The notes under the pieces are model-generated. The model saw nothing but the letters and a program-made list of their open reading frames with translations, had not been told where the DNA came from and made no database searches. From Teichococcus wenyumeiae (lineage in GTDB: Bacteria > Pseudomonadota > Alphaproteobacteria > Acetobacterales > Acetobacteraceae), in contig NZ_RFLX01000004.1 in assembly GCF_003696345.1 (NCBI RefSeq), forward strand, positions 124,001 through 188,000: DNA of 64,000 nucleotides, given 5' to 3'. This document shows, one piece after another, positions 29,664 through 38,534 of the stretch. The position numbers were made by a program, and so were the translations under genes. Within the stretch, counting starts at the first letter, position 1. Each line of letters starts with the position of its first letter.

Positions 29664-30308
29664 ATGAGCGTGGCGACCCCGCCGCCCTGGTTCCGGCCGG
29701 GAATCGAGGCCCTCTGCGCCCTGGACCCCGACTTCGCCTGCATCGAACCCGCCGCCGGACCCCTGCCCTGGCGCTGGCGCCCGCGTGGTTTTGCCGGGCT
29801 GGTGCGGACGGTGCTGGGGCAGCAGATCAGCAACCAGGCCGCCGAGGCCATCTGGCGCCGCTTCGCCGCCCTGCCTGGGGCGCTGGAGCCCGCAGGAGCC
29901 CTGGGGCTGACGGATGAGCAGTTCCGGGCCGCCGGCCTTTCGCGTCCCAAGGTGGCGCATCTGCGCTCCCTGGCCGCCGCGGCCCTGGACGGAACGCTGC
30001 GGCTCGATACCCTGGGCAGCATGGAGGATGCCGAGGCGGTCGCGCATCTCGCCGCCCAGCGTGGGCTCGGCCCCTGGACGGCGCAGGTCCATCTGCTCTT
30101 CGCCGAGGCGCGGCCGGATGTCTTCCCGCATGGTGACGTGGCGCTGGCCGCCGCGCTGGCGCATCTGAAGGGCCTGCCCGAGCGGCCCAGCCCGCGCGCG
30201 CTGACGCTGATGGCGGAAGGCTGGAGCCCGTGGCGCTCGCTGGCCGCACGGCTGCTCTGGCATCATTGGCGGCATGTCACCGGGCGACCGGCTGGTGAGT
30301 CCGACTAG
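29664..30308 (+). CDS. DNA-3-methyladenine glycosylase, AlkA type (copy 1)
   Basis: 214-residue base-excision enzyme of the HhH-GPD superfamily; removes alkylated purines from DNA. It has VLGQQISNQAAEAIW in the core and a helix-hairpin-helix at RGLGPWTAQVHLLF, with the catalytic Asp probably in FPHGDVAL. The start at 29664 gives the compact family length; the frame is open much further upstream but there overlaps the divergent regulator gene. No SOS box lies upstream, unlike copy 2 at 60301. Confidence 0.85.
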   Translation: MSVATPPPWFRPGIEALCALDPDFACIEPAAGPLPWRWRPRGFAGLVRTVLGQQISNQAAEAIWRRFAALPGALEPAGALGLTDEQFRAAGLSRPKVAHLRSLAAAALDGTLRLDTLGSMEDAEAVAHLAAQRGLGPWTAQVHLLFAEARPDVFPHGDVALAAALAHLKGLPERPSPRALTLMAEGWSPWRSLAARLLWHHWRHVTGRPAGESD

Positions 30309-30331
30309 CCTGTGCCACCTTGCCTGCCATC

Positions 30332-31516
30332 ATGCCCAGCTTCCGCCTTTCGCGCCGCGTTGCCGCCACCGGCGCGCCCCCCATCCCCGCCGCCCGCGCC
30401 TGGGCCGCCCGCTACCAGGGCGGTGCCGGGCCGATGATCGACCTGACCCAGGCGGTCCCCGGCTATCCGCCGCATCCCGAGATGCTGGAGCGGCTGGCCA
30501 GTGCCGCCGGCAGCCGCGCCTGTGCCGGCTATGGTGCCATCGACGGCGACCTGCCGTTGCGCGAAGCCCTGGCGGCGGATGTCTCCGCCTTCTACGGCGC
30601 GCAGGTCGGCGCCGGGGACGTGACCATCACCGCCGGATGCAACCTGGCCTTCACCATGGCCATGACGGTTCTGGCCGGCACCGGCGACGCCGTGCTGCTG
30701 CCGACGCCCTGGTACTTCAACCACCGCATGGCGCTGGAACTGCTGGGCATCGACGCCATGCCCTTCGAAACCAGTGCCGAGGACGGCTTCGTGCCGGACC
30801 CGGAGCGCCTGGAGGCGGCGCTGACGCCACAGGTGCGCGCGGTGGTCCTGGTCAGCCCCAACAACCCCACGGGTGCCATCTACCCGCGTGAGGTCATCGC
30901 GCGCATCGCCGCCACCTGCCGCCGCAAGGGCATCTGGCTGGTGCTGGACGAAACCTACCGCGACTTCCTGCCCGAAGACGCCTGCCCGCCGCACGACCTG
31001 TTCCAGGACCCGGAATGGCGGGATGGCGTGGTGCAGTTGTATTCCTTTGCCAAGTCCTACTGCATCCCGGGGCACCGTGTTGGCGCCATCCTGGGTGGCG
31101 GCGCATTCCGCACCGAATTGCTGAAGCTGGTGGACACCATGCAGATCTGCCCGCCCCGCACAGCGCAGGCGGCACTGGCCTGGGCCGTGCCGGCGTTGCG
31201 GGAGTGGCGGTTGGCCAATCGCGGCATCATGCAAGGGCGCGCGGTGGCCTTCCGCAACGCCATGCAGCAGGCGCCGGAATGGCGCATCGATGCACTGGGA
31301 ACCTATTTCGCGTATCTGCGGCTGCCGAGCCAGGCGCCGGATGCCACCCGGGCCGCCGAAATCCTCGGCAGCGAACACGGCCTGCTGACCCTGCCCGGCC
31401 CCTTCTTCGGCCCAGGGCAGGAACGGCACCTGCGCCTGGCCTTCGCCAATGTCGAGGAAGCGGCGCTGGCGGCCATGCCAGACCGCCTGCGCCTTCCTGG
31501 AACGGTTCCGGCCTGA
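30332..31516 (+). CDS. Pyridoxal-phosphate aminotransferase, class I/II
   Basis: 394 residues of fold-type I. SPNNPTGAIYP, Asp206 in LVLDETYRDF and the PLP Lys241 in SFAKSYCIPGHRVGA are present. The substrate is not assignable; the closest resemblance is to aspartate/aromatic-type enzymes often annotated only as aminotransferase. A TTG at 30320 could add four residues. It lies 23 nt after the glycosylase gene. Confidence 0.9.
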   Translation: MPSFRLSRRVAATGAPPIPAARAWAARYQGGAGPMIDLTQAVPGYPPHPEMLERLASAAGSRACAGYGAIDGDLPLREALAADVSAFYGAQVGAGDVTITAGCNLAFTMAMTVLAGTGDAVLLPTPWYFNHRMALELLGIDAMPFETSAEDGFVPDPERLEAALTPQVRAVVLVSPNNPTGAIYPREVIARIAATCRRKGIWLVLDETYRDFLPEDACPPHDLFQDPEWRDGVVQLYSFAKSYCIPGHRVGAILGGGAFRTELLKLVDTMQICPPRTAQAALAWAVPALREWRLANRGIMQGRAVAFRNAMQQAPEWRIDALGTYFAYLRLPSQAPDATRAAEILGSEHGLLTLPGPFFGPGQERHLRLAFANVEEAALAAMPDRLRLPGTVPA

Positions 31517-31532
31517 GCCGGAACCATATGCC

Positions 31533-31754
31533 TCACCAGCGGCGTGGTGGCGGCGGCGGCGGATAACGCCGGCGGCGGCGGCTGCGTGGTGGCGGAGGGG
31601 GCGGCGGCCTGCGCCAGGGGCGGCGACGACTGCGGTAACGGTAGGGCGGGGGCGGCTGGGCCTCCGCCTCGCCAGGGGCGGCGACGGTCGCGGCGCCAGC
31701 CAGCCCGAGAGTCGCTGCGAGTTGGAACAATAGGCGACGTCTCAGCACATCCAC
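31533..31754 (-). CDS. Small exported Arg/Pro-rich protein
   Basis: 73 residues from a GTG start: a signal peptide (VLRRRLLFQLAATLGLAG, likely cut after AEA near residue 31), then a short tail made almost only of Arg, Pro and Tyr with runs of up to seven prolines. The tail is strongly basic and should be disordered and periplasmic. An in-frame ATG at 31808 would lengthen the lead. I recognise no family; similar low-complexity exported proteins are common in Acetobacteraceae, function unknown. Confidence 0.6.
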   Translation of the reverse strand: MDVLRRRLLFQLAATLGLAGAATVAAPGEAEAQPPPPYRYRSRRRPWRRPPPPPPPRSRRRRRYPPPPPPRRW

Positions 31755-31822
31755 CTCATCATGTGATCGTTGCCTAGCGCCAACGCGGCTGTAGCGACCT
31801 TGTTCCATGAAAAAGGCGTAAG

Positions 31823-32053
31823 CTAGGCCGTCAGCCAGAGCGCGGCCCAGGCTATGACCCAGCCGGCCAGGATGCCGATGATGCCGCCTACCATGCCCTC
31901 CCGCAGCAGCGGATGGAGGCGAAGGTTCAGCAGCGCCAGCCAGAGGCGGCGGAGCGGCGATGCCCGCGCCACCTGCCAAGAGGCGCGGGGCGGCCAGTGC
32001 GGCCGCTGCCGCAGCGGGGGAGTAGCGAGGGAGAAGGCAGGTTCCTGCGGCAT
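31823..32053 (-). CDS. Small single-pass membrane protein, candidate SOS gene
   Basis: 76 residues: a Pro-rich polar N-terminus (1-30), a basic amphipathic stretch (RRLWLALLNLRLHPLL) and one C-terminal membrane helix (about 54-76, MVGGIIGILAGWVIAWAALW). There is no ribosome site before the ATG, so the message may be leaderless or the start may differ. A perfect LexA box lies 12 nt upstream. I recognise no family. That it acts in the SOS response is inferred from the box alone. Confidence 0.5.
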   Translation of the reverse strand: MPQEPAFSLATPPLRQRPHWPPRASWQVARASPLRRLWLALLNLRLHPLLREGMVGGIIGILAGWVIAWAALWLTA

Positions 32054-32064
32054 GGGAAGAACAT

Positions 32065-32079
32065 GAACATAAAGAGAAC
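32065..32079 (-). promoter_or_regulatory. SOS (LexA) box upstream of small membrane gene
   Basis: On the minus strand it reads GTTC-TCTTTAT-GTTC, a perfect GTTC-N7-GTTC, with a third GTTC two bases downstream. TTGACG lies just before it at 32085-32090 as a possible -35, so the box falls in the promoter spacer. It lies in an AT-rich patch, and the only gene pointing away from it is the one at 31823-32053. Confidence 0.65.
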
Positions 32080-32162
32080 ACTACCGTCAAGCGGCGTGTG
32101 AACCCTTTTTGTTCTCCTCAATCCGGGTGTTGCGGCGGCGCTACGAAACGCCGCCGGCAGCC

Positions 32163-33482
32163 TCAGCCGATCTCGCCGAGCACCGCGTCCACGCCTTCCA
32201 GGAAGCGGTCCGCATGTTCCCGCTGGAAGACCAGCGGCGGGCGGATCTTCAGCACATTGGCATGCGGCCCGGCGGCGCTGATCAGGATGCGGCGTTCCCT
32301 CAGGCCGTTCACCAGCTTGGCCGTGATCTCGCCATCCGGCTCCCGCGTGGCACGGTCGCGCACCAGTTCCACGCCGATGAAGAGCCCGGCGCCGCGAATG
32401 TCGCCAATGGCCTCGTGGCGCTGGGCGAGGCTGCGCAACCCCTCGCGCAGATAGGCGCCGACATCCCGGGCGTTTTCCACGATGCCTTCGTTCTCGATCA
32501 CCTCCAGCACCGCCTGCCCCACGGCGCAGGAGACCGGGTTGCCGCCGAAGGTGTTGAAGTAGCGCGTGCGCTCCCCGAAGCGCTCCAGGATTTCCGGCCT
32601 GGCGACCATGGCGGCGATGGGGTGGCCGTTACCCATGGGCTTGCCCATGGTAACCATGTCCGGCAGCACGCCGTGGCGCATGAAGCCCCACATGGCCTCA
32701 CCGGTGCGGCCGAAGCCGGGCTGGACCTCATCCGCGATGAAGAGCCCGCCGGCCTCGCGGATCGCCGCCACCGCCGGCTGCAGGAAGCCCGGCGGGTCGG
32801 AGAAGACGCCGTCGCTGGAGAAGATGGTGTCCACCAGCAGCGCGGCGGGGCGGATGCCATGGGCCGCCATGTCGGCGATGGCTTCGCGCACGGCGCGGCC
32901 GAAGGCCTCCCCGACATCCTGGCCATTGGCGCGGTACAGGTCGGGCGCCGGCACCGTGCGCACATGCGCGCCCAGGGTGATGCCATCCCCCAGCGAGGGC
33001 GACATTTCCGAGATCGCCACGGTGACGCCGTGATAGGCCAGCCGCGTCACGATCATGCCGGTGCCGCCGGTGAAGCTGCGGGCGGCGCGATAGGCCAGGT
33101 CATTGGCCTCGCTGCCGGTGCAGGTGAACATCACGTGGCTCAGCTCGGGCGGGAAATAGCCCAGCAGCTTCTCGGCATAATCGAGGATGGTGTCGTTCAG
33201 GTAGCGGGTGTGCGTGTTCAGCACCGCCGCCTGCCGCGACAGCGCCGCCACCACATGGGGGTGGCAGTGCCCGACGCTGGCGACGTTGTTGTAAACATCG
33301 AGGTAAGCGTTGCCGTCCGGATCGTAGAGCCAGACCCCCTCGCCCCGCACGACATGCACCGGGTTGGCGTAGAACAGTCGGTAGGCCGGGCCCAGCAGCT
33401 TCTGCCGCCGCGCGATCAGTTCCTGCTCACGCGGGGCGATGCCATTGGTGGCCTTGGCATCGAAGGCATTGATCATGCTCAC
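32163..33482 (-). CDS. Class III aminotransferase-fold enzyme (AGXT2L/phospho-lyase-like)
   Basis: 439-residue PLP enzyme. SEANDLAYRAAR, Asp251 in LFIADEVQPGFGRTG and PLP Lys281 in VTMGKPMGNGHP are intact. Sequence style (GHCHPHVVAAL, LNTHTRYLND) matches the group of ethanolamine-phosphate and 5-phosphohydroxylysine phospho-lyases rather than ordinary transaminases. It starts GTGAGCATG overlapping the stop of a kinase gene by 3 nt; kinase plus phospho-lyase pairs act in series. Substrate is inferred, not shown. Confidence 0.88.
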   Translation of the reverse strand: MSMINAFDAKATNGIAPREQELIARRQKLLGPAYRLFYANPVHVVRGEGVWLYDPDGNAYLDVYNNVASVGHCHPHVVAALSRQAAVLNTHTRYLNDTILDYAEKLLGYFPPELSHVMFTCTGSEANDLAYRAARSFTGGTGMIVTRLAYHGVTVAISEMSPSLGDGITLGAHVRTVPAPDLYRANGQDVGEAFGRAVREAIADMAAHGIRPAALLVDTIFSSDGVFSDPPGFLQPAVAAIREAGGLFIADEVQPGFGRTGEAMWGFMRHGVLPDMVTMGKPMGNGHPIAAMVARPEILERFGERTRYFNTFGGNPVSCAVGQAVLEVIENEGIVENARDVGAYLREGLRSLAQRHEAIGDIRGAGLFIGVELVRDRATREPDGEITAKLVNGLRERRILISAAGPHANVLKIRPPLVFQREHADRFLEGVDAVLGEIG

Positions 33483-34534
33483 GGGGCAGTGGTCCTTGCG
33501 CAGGCGGCGTGGAAGATGGCGCGGGCTTCGTCGCGCGGGATGGCGGCCAGGCGCTCCAGCCCGGTCCAGGAACGTGGCGCATTGCGGAGGATATAGGCCG
33601 CATTCTCCGGCTGCAGCCGCGCGCGCCAGCCGCTGATGGCGACGCTGATGACGCCGCGCACCGCGATCAGGTCGAAGAGGATATCCAACTCCTCCGGCAG
33701 CAGCGGGCAGACGGCATGGAAGGCGGCGGCCATCTCCGCCGGCCCTTCCAGCGGATGGCCCTCCGGCGGGACGTGGTAGGCGCAGGCGGTGGCGAGGTCC
33801 TGCACCAGCGGCGCATGCACCATGTCGCCGAAGTCGATGACGCCGGCGATGCGCGCATCCTCCACCGCATCGGCCAGCACATTGTGCGGGTTGAAGTCGT
33901 TGTGGATCACCTGCTTCCGCAGGTTCCGCATCACCGGCAGCGCCTTCTGCTCGAACACATCCAGCAGGCGCTCCGGGATGGCGCGGCGGGCGGGGTCCTC
34001 AATGGCCGCCAGCAGCCCCCGCGCGCGGGCGGCGTGCTGGATGTCCCAGAGCAGCACATGATGCTGCGCGGGATGGCTGAAGCCTTGCAGCGCCAGGTCC
34101 AGCCGCGCCAGCAACGTGCCGAGGTTGCGCCGCTGTGCCGCGCTGGACGCCGCGAGATGCAACGGCCGCCCCGGCAGCCAGGAATAGACGCGCACCAGCC
34201 GCAGGGGCTGCCCCGGCACCTCGTAGGGCACCGCCAGGGGCAGCCGGGCGCGCGGCACCGGCAGGCTGGGGTCCGCTTCCGCCAGATGCAGCAGCGCCTG
34301 GCCCTGGAAATCGGTCACGTCCGCGTCCTCGGCGGGATGGACCACCTTGAGCACGTATTCGCCGCCATCCGCGGCCCGCAGATGGAAGTTACGGTCCCGC
34401 TCGCCGGTCAGCGGCGTCGCCACCGCCTCCAGCCCGAAATGCGCGCGGGCCAGCGATGTCACTTCGTCAGTGGAAACAGGCGGTACAGGCGCGTCCAGTA
34501 CCGCGCCCAGGTGGTCGGAAGGCATCAGGTCCAT
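33479..34534 (-). CDS. APH-family small-molecule kinase (hydroxylysine-kinase-like)
   Basis: 351 residues of the aminoglycoside-phosphotransferase fold. The catalytic loop VIHNDFNPHNVL and the Mg-binding GVIDFGDMVHAPL are clear. The same family includes homoserine kinase II, choline kinase and mammalian hydroxylysine kinase. Its pairing with a phospho-lyase-like gene favours a route in which an amino alcohol is phosphorylated, then split to an aldehyde, ammonia and phosphate. The start at 34534 is chosen over upstream frames that run into the PhoX gene. Confidence 0.85.
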   Translation of the reverse strand: MDLMPSDHLGAVLDAPVPPVSTDEVTSLARAHFGLEAVATPLTGERDRNFHLRAADGGEYVLKVVHPAEDADVTDFQGQALLHLAEADPSLPVPRARLPLAVPYEVPGQPLRLVRVYSWLPGRPLHLAASSAAQRRNLGTLLARLDLALQGFSHPAQHHVLLWDIQHAARARGLLAAIEDPARRAIPERLLDVFEQKALPVMRNLRKQVIHNDFNPHNVLADAVEDARIAGVIDFGDMVHAPLVQDLATACAYHVPPEGHPLEGPAEMAAAFHAVCPLLPEELDILFDLIAVRGVISVAISGWRARLQPENAAYILRNAPRSWTGLERLAAIPRDEARAIFHAACARTTAP

Positions 34535-34613
34535 CGGTTCCCGGCTTGGATGGGAGGACAGTGTCAGGGCCAGGCTGGCGCCGCGCAACCGCCTGCGGCC
34601 GCGCGGAACCACC

Positions 34614-36200
34614 TCAGCCGCCCACGGGGCCGCCATTCTCCCGCGCAAAGGACATCAGGGTGCTGCGCGGCGGCACGGCCGGGTCGAACTGTGGCCAGCG
34701 GGTGCCGGGGCGGGCGTAATCGGAACCCGGATTGGCCCCCGGCGCGCGCGCCACGCTGAACAGCGCCTGCCCATCCGGGCTGAAGGCCGCGCCGCCGATA
34801 CCGGCCCCGAAGGGTGCGCCATAGATCGGCAGGGGCAGCCCGCGCCCAGGCCCGTCGGTATCGCAGCCGTAAAGCGCATCCGGCGCCTGCCCGATGCGCC
34901 CGGCGTGGTCGGTGCCGATCCAGAGGCGCCCGCGCCCATCCACCGCCAAGGTCGTCGGCGCATCCGGCCAGGCACTGCCAAGCGTCGCGAAGCGCGCCGG
35001 AGGCTGCCCCCCGACCAGCAGCAGGCTGGCCGCCGCGGTCTCCGCCCCGTGGTCGCCGCCGGCGGGGATGATCTCCACTACATGGCCACTGCTGCTGCCG
35101 GCCAGCGGATTCAGGGCATCCACCTGCTCCGGCCGCCGGGCGGCATTGCCACGGCAGGCCAGGTAAAGCCGCCCGGAACGTGGGTCGATCGCGAGGCCCG
35201 AAGGCACATCGAAGGCCACGGCAGCGGCCTGGCTGGCAGCCGCCAGCGGGTTCAGCGTGGTCTCGGCGCCGCTGGGCAGGGCAGCCCAGGCGAGGCCCCG
35301 CCCATCCAGGCGCGCCACCGACAGGGTGCCCGCATCCAGCGCATCCGGCGCAGCGGCCGGGCCGGCCGAGATGAAGCGGAAAAGGTAACCGAAGGCGCGG
35401 CGGTCCGTCATATAGACCACCGCGCGGCCATCCGCCGTCAGTGCCGCCGCCGCATCGCCACGCGGAAAGCGGGCCAGGGCGCTGCGCTTGGCGGGAATGG
35501 ACTGCGGGTCCAGCGGGTCCAGCTCCACCATCCAGCCGAAGCGCGTGCCTTCGTTGAAGCGCGGGTGCAGGTCGCGCAGGCGGGTCAGCCAGGGCGCCGG
35601 ATCGTCCTCGCCCAGCAGCAGCGTGCCCCAGGGCGTGGCGCAGCCGCCGGAGATGCCGAGCAGGCCCTGGACGGTATCGCCCACCGCCTCGGCGGCAGGG
35701 CCTGTGATGCGGCAGAGCGTATCGGCCGTCAGCCGGCGGGACTGGTAGCCGCCATCGACCACGATCCAGCGCCCGCCCTGCTTCTCCATGTTGAGCAGGG
35801 AGGCGCCCTGCGTCATCGCCGCCACCGTCGGATGATCCCGCCCGTCGGGGAAGGCCATGGCGGGGTCCACGGTGGGATGCGCCACCGCCAGAATGGCGCG
35901 CGCCACGCCATCCGTGGCGGGCGGCGCCGGCACCAGGGCGCAGATGCGGGCATCCCAGCCGAACTGGCTGGCGGCCGCCTGGGCGGTAGGCCGGCGCGGG
36001 TTCCATTCCGGCGCGTCGAAGGTGACACGGTCGCCCCAGCGCAGCAGCACGGTGCGGCGATAGCCGGGCGCCACCGTATCATCCGGCTTCAGCGGCATGG
36101 CGCGCGGGGGAATGTCCAGTGTCGTCACCTGCGCCTGCGCCGCCAGGGGCAGCAGCGGCAGGATGGCGGCAGTGGCCAGGAGGCTGCGGCGGTGGAGCAT
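34614..36200 (-). CDS. PhoX-family protein (DUF839), probably exported
   Basis: 528 residues. The N-terminus [20 protein letters not shown] is a signal peptide with a twin Arg and probable cleavage after AQA, suggesting Tat export. The body is the PhoX-type beta-propeller; GGCATPWGTLLLGED and NEGTRFGWMVELDP are family motifs. PhoX enzymes are Ca/Fe alkaline phosphatases, but activity here is not certain. Its ATG overlaps the BisC-like stop by one base (TGATG), so it is translated with that gene. Confidence 0.87.
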   Translation of the reverse strand: MLHRRSLLATAAILPLLPLAAQAQVTTLDIPPRAMPLKPDDTVAPGYRRTVLLRWGDRVTFDAPEWNPRRPTAQAAASQFGWDARICALVPAPPATDGVARAILAVAHPTVDPAMAFPDGRDHPTVAAMTQGASLLNMEKQGGRWIVVDGGYQSRRLTADTLCRITGPAAEAVGDTVQGLLGISGGCATPWGTLLLGEDDPAPWLTRLRDLHPRFNEGTRFGWMVELDPLDPQSIPAKRSALARFPRGDAAAALTADGRAVVYMTDRRAFGYLFRFISAGPAAAPDALDAGTLSVARLDGRGLAWAALPSGAETTLNPLAAASQAAAVAFDVPSGLAIDPRSGRLYLACRGNAARRPEQVDALNPLAGSSSGHVVEIIPAGGDHGAETAAASLLLVGGQPPARFATLGSAWPDAPTTLAVDGRGRLWIGTDHAGRIGQAPDALYGCDTDGPGRGLPLPIYGAPFGAGIGGAAFSPDGQALFSVARAPGANPGSDYARPGTRWPQFDPAVPPRSTLMSFARENGGPVGG

Positions 36201-38497
36201 CAGGCTGCCTCCTCGGCAATGGCGGGCGGAGTGAAGACGGTGACCTCGGGCAAGGCGGCCGTGAAGCGCTCCACCTGCACCAGGCAGGACTGCGCGGCGC
36301 AGCCCTGGCCCAGGCGGGAGGTGCCGACATCCTGCGTCAGGACATTGGGGTTGCCGTGGCGATCCAGGCCATCCCCGGCAGGGTCCCACCATGCCCCGGT
36401 GGCCATGGCGACGACGCCGGCGCGAATGCCCTCATCGAGCCGCAGCCCGCCGAGGCAGGCGCCACGGTCGTTGAAGACGCGCACCACATCGCCATCCGAG
36501 AGGCCCCGTGCGGCGGCATCCGCCGGGTGCATCAGGATGGGCTCGCGGCCCTGGATCTTGCTGGCGGCGGCCACGCGCCCCTGGTCGAGCTGCCCATGCA
36601 GGCGTGTCGCCGGCTGATAGGACAGCAGGTGCAGCGGGAAGCGCGCCGCCGCGCTGGCACCGAGATACTCGGACGGCGCCTGCCAGCGCGGATGCCCGCC
36701 GATCTCGGCATAGCCGAAGCCGGCGATGGTCTCCGAAAACAGCTCCACCTTGCCGGAGGGCGTGTTCAGTGGATGCGCCGCCGGATCCCGCGCGAAGTCG
36801 GAGAAGAGGACGAAATCCTCCTCGGGCGGCGGCGTCTCGACATAGCCCTCGGCCCAGAAGCGGTCGAAATCCGGCGCGTCGAAGCCGATGCGGGTGCAGG
36901 CGGTGCGCCAGCGTCCGTAGAGGTGGCGCAGCCAGGCATTCTCGTCACGCTGCTCGGTGAAGCGGTCGCGGAAGCCCAGGGCCTCCGCGATGTCGGCCAG
37001 CATGTCGTGGTCGTTGCGCGCCTGGGCCTGCGGCGGAATGGCCTGGTGCATCGCCCGCACGAAGCGGTCGGAGGAAGAGGAGCCGATGTCGTTCCGCTCC
37101 AGCGTCGTCGTCGCCGGCAGCACGATATCGGCGTGGCGGGCGGGGGCGGTCCACCAGGGTTCCTGCACCACCACGGTGTCGGCGCGGCACCAGCCGCGCA
37201 GCAGGCGGTTGAGGTCCTGGTGGTGGTGGAAGGGATTGCCGCCGGCCCACCAGATCATGCGGATATCGGGCAGCGGGATATGGCGGCCGTTGTATTGCAG
37301 CACCTCCCCCGGCCGCTCCAACAGCTCCGTGACGCGGGAGACAGGGATGGCGGTGCCGACGGGATTGCGGGTGGCCGGCATGGAAACGGAAGGCAGGTTC
37401 AGGCGCGGCGTGCCCATGCCGTTCATGCTGCCATAGCCGAAGACCACCCCCTGCCCCGGCTTGCCAATGCCGCCCAGCATGGAAGCCAGCGCCACCAGCA
37501 TCCACCAGGGCTGCTCCCCATGTTCGGCGCGCTGGAGGGACCAGGTGGCGGTCAGCATGGTGGGCAGGCCGGCAGCTTCCAGCGCCAGTCGGCCGATGGT
37601 GGCGGCGGGGACCTCGGTGATGGCCTCGGCCCATTCCGGCGTCTTGGGCGTGCCGTCGCTCTCGCCCAGGATATAGGGGCGCAGCTTCTCCCAACCCGCG
37701 CAGTGGGTGGACAGGAAGCCCCGGTCTTCCAGCCCTGCCGCCAGCATGGCATGCGCCATGCCAAGGATCAGCGCCGTATCGGTATTGGGGCGGATGGGCA
37801 CCCATTCCGCCTGAAGGAAATCCGGCGCATCGCCCCGGAAGGGCGAGATATTGACGAAGCGCACGCCCGCCGCCGCCACCTGACGCAGCCAGGGCACGTA
37901 TTCATGCGCGCCGGCGCCGCCCGCCGTGATCAAGGCATTCTTCAGGGGCAGCCCGCCGAAGCACAGCATCAGCTTCGTGTGCTTCACGATGCTGGGCCAG
38001 TCCGTCACCTTGCCCTGAATGACGTCGTTGGTGCCGAGGATATGCGGCATCAGCGTCATGCCGGCGCCATAGGAGTAGTTCGTAACCTGCGTGGTGAAGC
38101 CGCCGCCCAGGCCCAGGAAGCGCTGCAACTGGCTGCGCGCATGATGGAAGCGCCCGGCCGAGGACCAGCCATAGGAGCCGCCCAGGATGGAGGCATGGCC
38201 GAACTCGGCGCGCACCCGCCCTGTCTCCTCCGCCACCAGCCGCGTGGCCTGGTCCCAGGAGACCGGCACGAAGCTATCCCCGCCCCGCAGCGAACCCCGG
38301 CGCTCCCCCCGCAGCCAGCCGGCACGGACATAAGGCCGGTCGATGCGCGTGCGGGCATGCACGGCGTCCGGCATGGACTGGATCAGCGTGCTCGGCGAAG
38401 GGTCACGGGCAAAAGGACGCACGCCAGTGACGCGGCCATTCTCCACGACGGCATCGAAGCTGCCCCAATGCGCGGCATGCGGTTTGATCTCGGCCAT
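36200..38497 (-). CDS. bisC: BisC/TorA-type molybdopterin oxidoreductase
   Basis: 765 residues of the DMSO-reductase family. It has no N-terminal iron-sulfur cysteines and no Tat signal, so it is a cytoplasmic enzyme of the biotin/methionine sulfoxide reductase kind. [12 protein letters not shown] supplies the Ser ligand to Mo (Ser113), and [15 protein letters not shown] near the C-terminus is typical of BisC. Likely substrates are S- or N-oxides. GAAGGAG precedes the ATG. Its cofactor depends on moaC/moeA. Confidence 0.87.
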   Translation of the reverse strand: MAEIKPHAAHWGSFDAVVENGRVTGVRPFARDPSPSTLIQSMPDAVHARTRIDRPYVRAGWLRGERRGSLRGGDSFVPVSWDQATRLVAEETGRVRAEFGHASILGGSYGWSSAGRFHHARSQLQRFLGLGGGFTTQVTNYSYGAGMTLMPHILGTNDVIQGKVTDWPSIVKHTKLMLCFGGLPLKNALITAGGAGAHEYVPWLRQVAAAGVRFVNISPFRGDAPDFLQAEWVPIRPNTDTALILGMAHAMLAAGLEDRGFLSTHCAGWEKLRPYILGESDGTPKTPEWAEAITEVPAATIGRLALEAAGLPTMLTATWSLQRAEHGEQPWWMLVALASMLGGIGKPGQGVVFGYGSMNGMGTPRLNLPSVSMPATRNPVGTAIPVSRVTELLERPGEVLQYNGRHIPLPDIRMIWWAGGNPFHHHQDLNRLLRGWCRADTVVVQEPWWTAPARHADIVLPATTTLERNDIGSSSSDRFVRAMHQAIPPQAQARNDHDMLADIAEALGFRDRFTEQRDENAWLRHLYGRWRTACTRIGFDAPDFDRFWAEGYVETPPPEEDFVLFSDFARDPAAHPLNTPSGKVELFSETIAGFGYAEIGGHPRWQAPSEYLGASAAARFPLHLLSYQPATRLHGQLDQGRVAAASKIQGREPILMHPADAAARGLSDGDVVRVFNDRGACLGGLRLDEGIRAGVVAMATGAWWDPAGDGLDRHGNPNVLTQDVGTSRLGQGCAAQSCLVQVERFTAALPEVTVFTPPAIAEEAA

Positions 38498-38534
38498 AGG
38501 GCAACTCCTTCTCGGGGCGGAAGCTAGGATGCTT

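Noticed and set aside
32100-32114. GAAC-N7-GTTC near the small membrane gene
   Set aside because: It is an inverted, not a direct, repeat, so it does not fit the alphaproteobacterial LexA site despite its spacing.
31927-32121. 64-codon minus-strand frame overlapping the small membrane gene
   Set aside because: Its product is Arg/Ser-rich without hydrophobic segment, and its start lies upstream of the LexA box; the frame at 31823-32053 is more protein-like.
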